Shown here piece by piece: positions 52,420 through 63,524 of a DNA stretch of 64,000 nucleotides; within the stretch, counting starts at the first letter, position 1, and the number at the start of each line of letters is the position of its first letter. The notes beneath the pieces are model-generated. The model was not told where the DNA came from and did no database searches. It saw only the letters and a list, made by a program, of their open reading frames with translations. Made by a program: the position numbers and the translations under genes. Source of the stretch: CAVPGP01 sp963718065 (GTDB lineage Bacteria > Actinomycetota > Thermoleophilia > Gaiellales > Gaiellaceae); contig CAVQYE010000018.1 of assembly GCA_963718065.1 (NCBI GenBank), positions 1 through 64,000 on the forward strand, read 5' to 3'.

Positions 52420-54388
52420 ATGCCGTCGCCGATCACCGAGCTCTCGCACAGCCCGCAGGCGACGCTTGCCGTCCTCGCCGATCGCTTCGGCTTCCCGGCG
52501 TTTCGGCCCGGCCAGCAACAGGTCGTCGAAGCCGCTGCTCGCCGGCCGTTCGGCGCTCGCCGTCTTCCCGACCGGCGCCGGCAAGAGCCTCTGCTACCAG
52601 CTGCCGGCGCTGCTGCTCGACGGCGTCACGGTCGTCGTCTCGCCGCTGATCGCGCTGATGAAGGACCAGATCGACTTCCTCGCGGGGCAGGGCATCGACG
52701 CCGCGCGGCTCGACTCGAGCCTCGGCGCCGACGAGGCCCGCAGCGTCTCCGACCGGCTCCGAAGCGGTGAGCCTGAAGCTGCTCTACGTGGCGCCCGAGC
52801 GGTTCAACAACGAGCGCTTCCTCGCCCAGCTCGCCGAGACGAAGATCGCGCTCTTCGCCGTCGACGAGGCGCACTGCATCTCGGAATGGGGCCACAACTT
52901 CCGGCCCGACTACCTGAAGCTCGCCGGTCCGCGCCCGCGAGCTCGGCGCCGAGCGCGTGCTCGCGCTGACCGCAACCGCCACGCCCGCCGTCGTCGCCGA
53001 CATCCGCGCCGGGCTTCGGGATCGCCGAGGACGACGCCGTCGTCACCGGCTTCTACCGGCCGAACCTGACCTTGCTGACCACGCCCGTCGCGCGCTGCCG
53101 AGCGCGACCAGCTGCTGATCGACCGGCTGCGCGAGCGCCCGCCCGGCTCGACGATCGTCTACGTGACGCTGCAGCGACAGCGCGAGCGCGTCGCGACGCT
53201 CCTCGCCGCAGCCGGCCTCCCCGCCCGGGCCTACCACGCCGGCATGAGCGCCGACGAGCGGGTCGCCGTGCAGGACTGGTGGACCGGCTCCGACCGCGAA
53301 CATCGTCGTCGCCACGATCGCCTTCGGCATGGGCATCGACAAGGCCGACGTCCGCTACGTCTACCACTACAACCTCCCGAAGGGCCTCGAGACGTACTCG
53401 CAGGAGATCGGCCGCGCCGGGCGCGACGGCGCACCCAGCATCTGCGAGCTCTTCGCGTGCCCCGACGACGTCCCGACGCTCGAGAACTTCGCCTACGGCG
53501 ACACGCCGAGCCGCGAGGCGCTCGCCGGGCTGCTCGACGACGTCTTCGCCCACGAGCCCGGCGACCAGTTCGCCGTCTCCGAGTACGAGCTCTCGAACCG
53601 CCACGACGTGCGGCCGCTCGTGCTGAAGACGGTGCTGACCTACCTCGAGCTCGACGGGCTCCTCCGGCAGGGCACGCCCGTTCTATGCGGGCTACAGCCT
53701 CCGCCCCACTTCCGGGTCGCTCGACGAGGTGTACGCACGCTTCGACCCGGCGCGCGCGGAGTTTCTTCGCCGGCTCGTCGGGACCGGCAAGACGAGCCGG
53801 ATCTGGACCAGCCTCAACCCGGACGAGGCGGCCGACTCGCTGGGCGAGGACAGGAGCCGCATCGTCGCCGCGCTCGGGTACCTCGAGGAGCAGGGCCTCG
53901 TCGAGCTGAAGCCGGCCGACGCCCGTCAGCGTTACACGTTGCTGGAGCGCCCGGACTCGGCCGGGGATCTGCTGGAGCGGCTGGTCGCGCGCTTCGAACG
54001 GCGCGAGCAGGCCGAGACGGAGCGGATCGGACGGGTCGTCGAGCTCGTCACGCACGACGGCTGCCAGGTGAACGCACTCGTCGGCTACTTCGGCGAGCCG
54101 CGGGACGAGCCGTGCGGCCACTGCAGCTTCTGCCTCGGCGGGACGGCGCAGGAGCTTCCCGAGCCCGTGCCGCTACGGCCGCTGGGATCTGTCGTGGATG
54201 AAAACGCGCTCGGGCTGGTCGTCGCCGAGCATCCCGGCGCGCTCGGGTTGCCCCGGCAGCGCGCACGCTTCCTCTGCGGGATCACGAGCCCCGCGACGAG
54301 CCGCGCGAAGCTCGGTCGCGACCCGCTCTTCGGCTCGCTGGCCGAACGGCGCTTCGCCGAGGTCCTTGCCTGGTGTGCCGCCGCCTGA
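52420..54388 (+). CDS. recQ: RecQ-family ATP-dependent DNA helicase, seven +1 frame breaks
   Basis: The product reads as a RecQ-type helicase only if the frame is advanced seven times, near 52531-52541, 52771, 52930, 53014, 53098, 53296 and 53679. Pieces in order: FGFPAFRPGQQQVVEA; VFPTGAGKSLCYQLPALLL (Walker A); VVVSPLIALMKDQ; KLLYVAPERF; VDEAHCISEWGHNFRPDYLKL (DEAH); LALTATATP; YVTLQRQRERVATLL; VVATIAFGMGIDKADVRYVYHYNLPKGLETYSQEIGRAGRDG; C-terminal zinc-type CGHCSFCLGG. The span is 3n+1, as expected for seven insertions. Motifs are intact, so decay is not obvious. About 653 residues when repaired. Confidence 0.83.
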
Positions 54389-54391
54389 GCG

Positions 54392-55023
54392 TTACGCGGC
54401 GCTGGCGCGGCGCTGCCAGCGGTCGTTCCAGGTCTCGCGGGTCAGCGCAGAGATGATCGCCCGCCGGACAAGCCGTCCGTCGCGCCCGCGGCCGAGCAGG
54501 TGCACGCGCAGGGCTCGCTCGCCGAGCGGCAGGTCGACCTCCGTCGCCGACGCGGGCAGGCTCAGCGTCTCGCGGACGACGTAGTCCGAGCGGGCATCGG
54601 GCCGCTCGCTGAAGCGCACCTCCCAGCTCTCGACGCCTCGCGCGGCGTCCCAGCGGAGGACGATCGCGTCGCCCCTTGCTGCGCGGCGCACCTCCATGTT
54701 GCCGCTGATCGTGGGCTTCGGACGCAGGGCGGACTTGCCGCCCCCGTTCGGCCGAGATGCGGGCCGAGGCGCCGGCCAGGGGCGGGACGCTCAGGCTCGC
54801 GGGTCGCGACGGCGCGGGCGCGGTGCACCGTCAGCACGCGGGAGAGCTGCTGCAGCGCCTTCTGCGTCGCCTTGTCGCCCGCTTTCACGGCACGGATGCG
54901 CTTCTTCAGCGCCTGCTCGTCGGGCTCGCGGCCGGCGGCGACGTGCGCGCGCGCCTCGCCGATGATCGCGGCGAGGGCGCCGGCCGACGCGTGATCGTCT
55001 GTGGCTTCCGGGTCGACAGGCAT
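54392..55023 (-). CDS. Unknown protein with Fn3-like C-terminal half, two +1 frame breaks
   Basis: Repaired length about 209 residues. The N-terminal helical part (GALAAIIGEARAHVAAGREPDEQALKKRIRAVKAGDKATQKALQQL) joins through RISAERGGGKSALRPKPTISGNMEV to a beta-sandwich-like part (GDAIVLRWDAARGVESWEVRFSERP...) that looks like a fibronectin III domain. Frame changes are needed near 54774 and 54740. The span is 3n+2, consistent with two added bases. Ends 4 bp from convergent recQ; divergent from the SDR gene. Confidence 0.6.
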
Positions 55024-55070
55024 GCCCTCAGCATGGCGGAAGCCGCACGCCTGGGCGTTACCCTGCCGTG

Positions 55071-56630
55071 ATGGCGATTCGCAAGGAAGACGACTCCGCC
55101 GAGCTGCTGCGGCTGGCGACCGAGGCGCTGGAAGCGGTCGTGCGCGACCGCAGCCTCCTGCAAGGCCTCTCGGAGGAGGAGCGAACGCGCCTCCTCACCG
55201 CGGCCGGCGACGTCTTCAACCCGGACGTCGTGCAGCGCCGCCGTGGCGTCAAGACCGTGCGGCGTCAGAAGAAGGCGGCGCGCCAGCAGCGCGACGAGGA
55301 CGTGCTGGCCGAGTCCGGCATCCGCGTGCTCCGCGAGCGCCCGGTCTTCACGACTCCGAACGTCTACCCACCGGACGGCTTCGAGCAGGCGGAGGTCGAC
55401 GGCGAGGCTGATTTCGGCGAGACAGGGTTCCGCGAGGCCCTCGACCCGCAGTATTGCTACGTCTGCAAGCAGGCCTACACGGAGATCCACGACTTCTACG
55501 ATCAGCTGTGCCCGGCCTGCGGCGACTTCAACTACGCAAAGCGGAGCGAGACGGCCGACCTCGGCGGCCGCGTCGCGCTGCTCACCGGCGGTCGCGTGAA
55601 GATCGGCTACCAGGCGGGCATCAAGCTGCTGCGGGCAGGCGCCCAGCTCATCGTCACGACGCGGTTCCCGCGCGACTCCGCCGCGCGCTACGCACAGGAG
55701 CCCGACTTCGCGACGTGGGGCGATCGGCTCGAGATCTTCGGACTCGATCTGCGTCACACGCCGAGCGTCGAGGCGTTCTGCCAGCACCTGATCGAGACGC
55801 GCGCAGCGCCTCGACTTCATCGTCAACAACGCGTGCCAGACCGTGCGCCGGCCCGCCGGACTTCTACCGGCACATGATGGAGCGCGAGACGGCGCCGCTC
55901 GCAGACCCTCCCCGGCCACGTCCGCGCGCTGCTCGGCGACTACGAGGGCCTGCGCCGCTACGACATGCTCGCCGCGGGCGGCGCTGGCACGTCGACGCCC
56001 GGCGCGCTCGCCGGCGGCTGACGCATGCTCGGCCGAGCTGTCGCAGCTGCCGCTCCTGCCGGAGGACCTCGGCGGCCAGCGCGACCTCTTCCCCGAGGGC
56101 CGGCTCGACCAGGACCTGCAGCAGGTCGACCTGCGCGACCGCAACTCCTGGCGCCTGCTCGCTGGCCGAGGTGTCGTCGGTCGAGCTGCTCGAGACGCAG
56201 CTCGTCAACGCCGTCGCGCCCTTCGTGCTGAACGCCCGGCTGAAGCCGCTCATGCTGCGCACGCCCGAGCGCGACAAGCACATCGTCAACGTCTCGGCGG
56301 TCGAGGGGCAGTTCTACCGCACGCTTCAAGACGACCCGCCATCCGCACACGAACATGGCGAAGGCGGCGCTGAACATGATGACGCGCACCTCGGCGGCGG
56401 ACTACCACGCCGACGGCATCCACATGAACAGCGTCGACACCGGCTGGGTGACGCGACGAGGACCCGGCTGCAGATCGCGCGAGCGCAAGACGGCCGAGCA
56501 CCGCTTCCACCCGCCGCTCGACATCGTCGACGGCGCGGCGCGGATCGTCGACCCGATCATCGACGGCTTCAACACCGGCGAGCACGTCTGGGGCCAGTTC
56601 CTCAAGGACTACCGGCCGACCGACTGGTAA
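55071..56630 (+). CDS. Short-chain dehydrogenase with N-terminal zinc ribbon, about nine +1 frame breaks
   Basis: The N-terminal 120 residues include a CxxC pair set (YCYVCKQAYTEIHDFYDQLCPACGDFNYAKR). The Rossmann domain follows: GRVALLTGGRVKIGYQAGIKLLRAGA, LDFIVNNACQTVRRP, the catalytic-type region FKTTRHPHTNMAKAALNMMTRTSA, and GWVTDEDP...FHPPLDIVDGAARI. Frames change near 55800, 55852, 55906, 56010, 56160, 56324, 56454, and then twice (or once as -1) at 56476-56485. The span is 3n, which fits nine. GTG at 55068 is an alternative start. NAD(P)-dependent oxidoreductase; substrate unknown. Confidence 0.78.
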
Positions 56631-56712
56631 CGCCCGGCTGGTGAGCTGACGGGGCGATCACCGCCGGTCGGGGGAGGCGGCCGACCTGGCTTGCCCCTAT
56701 GTTGGAAGGTTG

Positions 56713-59629
56713 ATGTTGGAGCTGGAGACACCGATTCCCGAGCTCGCCGCGCCCACCTCGCTCGAGGTGATCTGGCAGGAGGACGCGAGCGCGTTCGTCT
56801 TCACCCGTGCCGCCGACGGCACGGTGTCCGCCGACGACCTTCGCCTCGGTGTGCCGACCATCGGCACAGCTCGCGCTCGTCGGCTCCGAGCTGGCGCTGC
56901 GCCGGATCGAGGTCCGCGAGCTGATCCGGCTGGCGCAGTCGCCGCCCGCCCAGCTCGGCGGCAGCGCCCAGGCCACGTTCGCGGTCGTCGAGCTGGCCGC
57001 GCGCTCCGTCGCCGAAGGGCTCGTGCATCCGCACCTCGACCACGACGACGGCTGGTGGTACGCGTTCTGGGGCGCGACGCTCGACGAGCACGTCGAGCAG
57101 ACGCTCGCGCGCATCGCCGAGGCGCTGCCTCCCGTGTGCGCCGCCTCGTTCGACGGCGACGCGGACGCCGCGGTGCACCACCTCTATCCGATCGCCGTCG
57201 ACCAGATCGCCCGCGACCGGTTGCGCGAAGACGGCGTTCGCCTCGGCGGCCACCTCGGCCGCGGCCGCCCGAACGCACTCGAGCTGTTCCTCGACGGGCT
57301 CACCGCCTCGGAGGCCGTCCTGCCGGCGCATTCGGGCTACGCGGCGCTCGAGCGCCGGCTCTCGCGCTGGGTCGACGAGGGGCTCGGCCGTCTCTCCCAC
57401 ACGTCCTGGACGCTCGGCCTGCACCTCGACGAACGCGACTACGCCGGCCCGGACGGCGCGCCGGCGCTCGTGCTCGAGCTCTGGCTGCAGGCGGAGGACG
57501 ACCCGACGCTCGGCCTCCCGGCCGAGCTGCTCTGGGACGGGCGCGCCGACGTCTTCGGCTTCCTCCGCGCCGGCGACCCGCGCGGTGACCTGATCCGCCG
57601 GCTGGCGGAGATCGCACCGCTGCTCGCCGACGTCGGCATCCGCTTCGACGATTCCGAGCCGGCCGAGGTGGAGCTCGACCCGGACACCGTCGGCCACTTC
57701 CTGCGCCGGACGATGCCGCACCTCGAGGAGCGCGGCGTGCCGGTGTTGCTGCCGTCGGCCTGGGTGCGCGCGCCGAGCAGCGTCAAGATCAACCTGACCG
57801 CCAGGAGCCAGGCGCCGGCCACCCGCTCGAGCGGTCTCTTCTCCAACACCGCGCTGGCGAGCTTCGACTGGCGGCTCGCCGTCGGCGACGTCGTCTTCAC
57901 CGACGAGGAGCTCGCCGAGCTCGCCGCGGCGAAAGAGCCGTACATCCGGGTCGCAGGCCGCTGGCGCGCGCTACGGCCTGCCGACGTGGAACGGGCGCTG
58001 CGCTTTCTGGAGCGCCGCCGCAGCGGCACAGGGCTGATCGATCTCGTTCGCGCCGTCTCCGGCCTGGAGACCGACGAGGCAGGGCTCGAGCTCGGCGAGG
58101 TGAGCCTCGACTCGACCCTCGCGGACATCCTGGAGGCGGACGAGCGCCACTTCCATCCGCTCCCGACTCCCGCTGCGCTCCAGCACGAGCTCTTCCCGTT
58201 CCAGGAACGCGGCCACGGCTGGCTGCGAATGCTCGGCGACCTCGGGATCGGCGCCATCCTGGCCGACGACATGGGGCTCGGCAAGACGGTCCAGGCGATC
58301 GCGATGCTCGCCTCCGAGCGCGAGGAGCTCTCGCCGGGCACGCTTGGGCCGACGCTCGTCGTCTGCCCGATGAGCATCGTCAGGCAATGGGGCGGCGAGC
58401 TCGAGCGGTTCGCCCCGTCGCTGCGCGTCCACCTGCATCACGGGCTCGCGCGCCTCACCGGGCCGGCACTCGTCGCCGCCGCCCGCGACGCCGACGTCGT
58501 CGTCACGTCGTACGACATCGCCACGCGCGACATCGACGCGCTCGCGGCCGTCAGCTGGGACCGGCTGCTGCTCGACGAGGCCCAGGACGTCAAGAACCCG
58601 GCGACAAAGAGGGCGCGGGCGCTGCGCAGGCTGCCGGCGAGGCGGCGCGTCGCGATGACCGGTACGCCGATCGAGAACCGCCTGAACGAGCTCTGGGCTT
58701 TGATGGATCTCGTCAACCCGGGCCTGCTCGGGTCCCGCAGCTGGTTCGACCGCACCTTCGCGCGGCCGATCGAGGCCGGCGGCGACGAGCGCGCACTGCA
58801 GCGCCTCCGCTCGATCGTGCACCCCTTCATCCTGCGGCGCGCGAAGGACGCACCGGAGGTCGAGCTCGAGCTGCCGCCGATCACGATCGAGAAGGACTAC
58901 TGCAAGCTGACGATCGAGCAGGCCGGCCTCTACCAGGCCACGGTCGACCGCTGGCTGCCCCGCATCGAGGCGCACGGCCTCCACTTCGGCCGCCGCGGCG
59001 CCGTCTTGGCGATGCTCGGACAGCTGAAGCAGGTCTGCAACCACCCGGAGATGCTGCTCCCGACCGGGCAGGCGCTCGACGGCCGCTCCGGGAAGCTCGA
59101 GCGGCTGATCGAGCTGCTGGAGCAGGTGCCGCCGGGCGAGAAGGCGCTCGTCTTCACCCAGTACCCCGGGTTCGACCGGCTCGTCCCGCACTTGGAGCAA
59201 CGGCTCGGCAAGCCCGTCGGCTTCTTCCACGGCAGGCTCAACGCGCGCCGGCGCGACGAGCTCCTCGAGTCGTTCGCAACCGACCACGGGCCGTCGGTGC
59301 TCGTGATCTCGATCAAGGCGGGCGGCCGCGGGCTCAACCTCCCGGCCGCGAACCACGTGATCCACTTCGATCGCTGGTGGAACCCGGCCGTCGAGCAGCA
59401 GGCCACCGACCGGGTGCACCGTTTCGGCCAGCGCAAGCACGTGTACGTGCACAGCCTGATCTGCACCGGGACGCTCGAGGAGCGGATCGACGCCCTGCTC
59501 GACTCGAAGCGCGAGCTGGCCGAGAAGGTGATCGCCGGAGGCGGCGAGGACTGGCTCGGCGAGCTCGATCTCGGCGCGATCCGCGCCGCGGTGGCCCTGT
59601 CTCCCGCGTCCCTGGAGGACGCCGCATGA
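56713..59629 (+). CDS. SNF2-family helicase/translocase (DUF3670-like N-terminus), one +1 frame break
   Basis: About 971 residues when repaired. The frame changes once near 56852-56865, between LRLGVP and QLALVGSELALRRIEV. The N-terminal half is the bacterial SNF2-associated domain. The helicase core has ADDMGLGKTVQAIAML (Walker A), LLDEAQDVKNP (DEAQ), MTGTPIENRLNELW, and the C-terminal lobe FTQYPGFDRLVPHL, SIKAGGRGLNLPAANHVIHFDRWWNPAVEQQATDRVHRFGQ. Its stop overlaps the ATG of the SWIM gene, a known SNF2/SWIM pairing. Likely a DNA translocase in repair or defence. Confidence 0.9.
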
Positions 59630-60334
59630 GCGACGAGACGACCGAGCGGGACGAGCGCGGCGGGCGCGGGCCGTGGGCGCGGCTCTTCGCGAGCACCGTC
59701 GTCGGCGACGAGACCTCGCCGACCGCCGGCGCTCGGCCGCCGGCTGGCCGAGGACGTGCGCGACGTCGAGGTCACGGCCGGAGCCCTGGCAGCGAGCGTT
59801 GGCGACGAGCGCGTGACGATCGCCGCCAAGCCGGTCCCGCCCCGGATCTGGACGGCGATCGCGAGCTTCGCCCGCCGCAACGCGCCGCTCGAGGCGTCGC
59901 TCGCCGGCCGCGGCCAGTCGCTGCAGCTCGACCATCTGATGAGCGAGGACTGGGACGAGCCGCTGATGCCGACCGCCGTCGAGCGCACCTGCACGCGCCA
60001 CCCGGACGGCGCCTGCGAGCACGTCGCGGCGCTCGCGTATGCCGTCGCGCAGCAGATCGACCGCGACCCGTCCGTCCTGCTCCGCTGGCGCGGCCAGGGG
60101 GTTGCCGACGACGAGCCCGCGATGCATGAGCCCGCCGGGGAAAGCCCTGTCGTCCCCGCTCCGAGCGACGACGCCTGGCTCGCCGGCCCGCTGCCGGAGT
60201 CACAGCCGGTGCGACCGCTGCCTGCCGCGGCGGTCCTGAAACGGCTCGGGCGCAGCGGCGTCCACGTCGGCGGCCACGACCTCGAAGACGTCCTCCAGCG
60301 GGCCTACGCCTCGTTCTCGGCCACCCGCGAATAG
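59626..60334 (+). CDS. SWIM-type zinc-finger protein paired with SNF2, one +1 frame break
   Basis: About 235 residues when repaired at 59736-59740 (...AGARR to LAEDVRDVEVTAG). The SWIM-like motif reads RTCTRHPDGACEHVAALAYAV, followed by the typical DRDPSVLLRWRGQG. The canonical CxCxnCxH has lost its second Cys, leaving C, C and H, so zinc binding may be weak. ATG overlaps the SNF2 stop. Presumed DNA- or protein-binding partner of the helicase. Confidence 0.8.
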
Positions 60335-60408
60335 CCCCGAGTGTGAAAAACCGCCTCCCCGGGGTAGCGGTACAGAGAGACACAGACGACAACGAGGAAA
60401 GGAACACG

Positions 60409-61316
60409 ATGCGTCGCGTCCTCCTGCTACTCGCCGTCGCCGCAGCGCTTGCCGCGCCGGCCGCAATCGCCAAATCCTTCTTCCCCGCCACGATCCCGCT
60501 GCCGAACGGGTTCAACCCCGAGGGCATCTCGATCGGCAAGGGCACCACGTTCTACGTCGGCTCGATCCCGACGGGCGCCGTCTTCGCAGGCGACCTCCGC
60601 ACGGGCACCGGCAGCGTCCTCGTCCCGGGCGCAACCGGTCACGCCGCCACCGGGCTCCAGTACGACCGGGGCCTGCTCTGGGTCTCCGGCGCCTCGACCG
60701 GCAAGGCGTTCGTCTACAACGCGAAGACCGGCTCGCTCGTCCGCAGTACCAGCTCGCCCCCGCCGGCTCCGGCCCGACGTTCATCAACGACGTCGTCGTC
60801 ACCGACCGGGCCGCGTTCTTCACCGACTCGAACCGCGCCGTCATCTACCGCGTCGACCGCACGAGGCACGGCCTCCCCGGTGCCATGAGCACGATTCCGC
60901 TCGGCGGCGACTTCCAGCTCGTTGCCGGCCTGAACCTGAACGGGATCGACGCGACGCGGAACGGCAAGACGCTCCTCGCCGTGCAGACCGCGAACGGCAG
61001 GCTCTATACGATCAGCCCCAGGACCGGCGTCGCGAAGGCGATCGACCTCGGCGGTGTCGCCCTCACGAACGGCGACGGGATCCTGCTCCACGGCGACACG
61101 CTCTACGTGGTGCAGAACCGCGACAACAAGATCGCCGTCGTGCACCTCTCGCGTCACCTCACGCGGGGCACGGTGAAGCGGACGATCACCGACTCGGACT
61201 TCGACGTGCCGACGACGATCGACCGCTTCGGCCCGTGGCTCTATGCCGTCAACGCCCGCTTCGGGACCGCGAGCGGCCCGGACGCCACGTATCAGGTCGT
61301 CCAGGTCAGGCGCTGA
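60409..61316 (+). CDS. Secreted SMP-30/beta-propeller-like protein, frame-broken once
   Basis: N-terminal signal peptide (MRRVLLLLAVAAALAAPAAIA), then repeated propeller strands: GFNPEGISIGKGTTFYVGSIPTGAVFAGDLRTG, FINDVVVTDRAAFFTDSNRAVIYRV, LNLNGIDATRNGKTLLAVQTANGRLYTI, NGDGILLHGDTLYVVQNRDNKIAVV. The reading frame changes near 60735-60745, by +2 or -1 (span 3n+2). GAGGAAAGG precedes the ATG. Likely an extracytoplasmic lactonase-like or sugar-related propeller. Role with the transporter downstream is only suggested by proximity. Confidence 0.75.
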
Positions 61317-61390
61317 TTCGAGGAGGGTGACAGCGCACGGCCGTTCGTAGAAGATCGAGGACGACACTGCGGATCGGACGAAGGAGAACG

Positions 61391-62414
61391 ATGGACATCG
61401 AACAGCCGCACATCGAGGACATCGAGGACCTCGACGATTCGACCCAGATCTCACGCCGCGGGCTCCTGGTCACCGGCGGGCTCGCCGCAGCCGGGCTCAC
61501 CGCGCTCGGCGGGCCTGCAGCCGCACGCGCGGCCGGACGGGCCAGCAGCATCAAGGTCGCAGTCGTCACCCACGGTGACACGGGCTCGTTCTGGTCGGTT
61601 TTCAAGAAGGGTGTCGACCAGGCCACGACGGATCTGAAAGGCCGTGGCGTCAGCGTCACTCAGGTGTACGCGAACAACGACGTCGCGAAGCAGGTGGCCG
61701 GGATCAACGCCGCGATCGCCGGGGGCGCGAAGGTCATCGCGACCTCCGTGCCGGATGCAAGCGCCCTCACGGACCCGCTGACGAAGGCGGCCTCGAAGGG
61801 GATCGAGATCATCACGGTCAACTCGGGTCTCGGCGCCTTCGACAACCTGTCGACCTACGAGGTGCACGTCGGCCAGACCGAGGACGTGGCCGGCCAGGGC
61901 GCCGGCAAGCAGTTCAAGAAGGCCGGCGCGAAGAAGGTGCTGGTCGTCATTCACGAGGCCAGCAACTCGGGCCTCACGCAGCGCGCGGCCGGCGTCAAGT
62001 CGATCCTCGGCGGTGGCGGCGTCAAGGTGCTGACGATCCCGAACGCGAAGTCCGACATCCCGGGGACGAAGGCCAAGGTGCAAGGCCGCGTTCAACGCCG
62101 ACAAGAAGCTCGACGGCTTCCTCGGGCTCGACCCCGACGTGACGATCCCGTGCCTGGACGTGATCCCGAAGGGGACGAAGGCCGGCACCTTCGACGTCGG
62201 CGGCTCGATCAAGGAGATCCAGAAGGGGCGCATGCTCTTCGCGATCGACCAGCAGCAGTACCTCCAGGGGTACCTGCCGGTCGTCTTCGCCGTCCTCTTC
62301 GTGACCAACCTGAACACCGTCGGCAACGGGGCACCGGTCCTCACCGGCCCCGGCATCATCAACAAGGCGAACGCCGCCAAGGTGGCCTCGCTCGCCGCGA
62401 AGGGCACCCGCTAG
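61391..62414 (+). CDS. Sugar ABC transporter substrate-binding protein (Tat-exported), one +1 frame break
   Basis: About 340 residues when repaired near 62080-62082 (GTKAKV to KAAFNADKKLDGF). The N-terminus carries a twin-arginine signal (SRRGLLVTGGLAAAGLTALGG). The mature part is a periplasmic-binding-protein type 1 sugar receptor (VAVVTHGDTGSFWSVFKKGVDQA, VQGYL-like LQGYLPVVF). Followed by a matching permease and ATPase, so a ribose/xylose-type importer. AAGGAG precedes the ATG. Confidence 0.88.
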
Positions 62415-62467
62415 CGAGCCGCTGGGGCGGGCGGCCGCGCGCCGCCCGCCCCGGCAGCCGAACAGGG

Positions 62468-63524
62468 ATGGTGGAGCAAGCAGCACCGGAGCCGGCCGCC
62501 CGGCCCGACGAGCGGCTCGTCCACGTCGGCTTCCTGACCCGAATCCTGACGCGGCCGGACATCGGCGCGTTCATCGGCGCGGTCGCCGTCTACTTCGCGT
62601 TCGGCTACTTCGCCCGCGACGTCAGCTGGCTCACCGACCCCGCAATCGCCGCCGGCTGGACCGATCAGGCCGCCCAGTACGGGATCATCGCCGTGCCGGT
62701 GGCGCTGCTGATGATCGGCGGCGAGTTCGACCTCTCCGCAGGCGTGATGATCGGCAGCTCGGGCCTGCTGCTCGCCTACCTGACGACCCACCAGGACCTG
62801 AACGTCTGGCCGGCGATCGCGATCGTGCTCCTCTTCGGGCTCGCGATCGGCTTCATCAACGGAGTGACCGTCGTCAAGACGAAGCTGCCGAGCTTCATCG
62901 TCACGCTCGCGACCTTCTTCATCCTCCAGGGCGTCAACGCCGCGCGGCACGCTGAAGCTGACCGGCACGACGGCCATTCAGGAGTTCGACACGGCGAAGG
63001 GCTTCGACTCGGCGCGCAAGTTCTTCGCCGGCGACGTGACCCGGTACGACTTCAAGATCAAGGTGCTCTGGTGGATCGGGCTCACGATCGCGGGCGCCTG
63101 GCTCTTGGCGAAGTCCCGCTTCGGCAACTGGATCTACAGCGCGGGCGGCGAGCCGACAGCGGCGCGGAACGTCGGCGTGCCCGTGGCGCGGACGAAGATC
63201 ACGCTCTTCATGATGACCTCCGCGGTCGCCGCGCTGATGGGGATCATCGAGACGTTCGAGCTCCGGTCGATGCAGGCGAAGGAGGGCATCGGCCTCGAGT
63301 TCATCTTCATCATCTGCGCGGTCGTCGGCGGCTGCCTGCTCACCGGCGGCTTCGGCTCGGTGATCGGCACCTTCTTCGGCGCGTGCATGCTGGGCATGGT
63401 GCAGCTCGGGATCATCGACTCGCAGTGGGACAGCAACTGGACGTACACCTTCCAGGGCGCGATCCTCTTCGCCGCGGTGCTGCTGAACACGTTCGTGCGC
63501 AGCCGGGCCGGGAGAGCCCGATGA
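62468..63524 (+). CDS. Ribose/xylose-type ABC transporter permease, one +1 frame break
   Basis: About 352 residues when repaired near 62941-62945 (LQGVNAA to GTLKLTGTTAIQEFD). Eight or more membrane helices. Family features: LMIGGEFDLSAGVMIGSSG, FINGVTVVKTKLPSFIVTLATFFILQG, GGEPTAARNVGVPVARTK and GIGLEFIFIICAVVGGCLLTGGFGSVIG. Coupled to the ATPase by an ATGA overlap. Confidence 0.9.
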
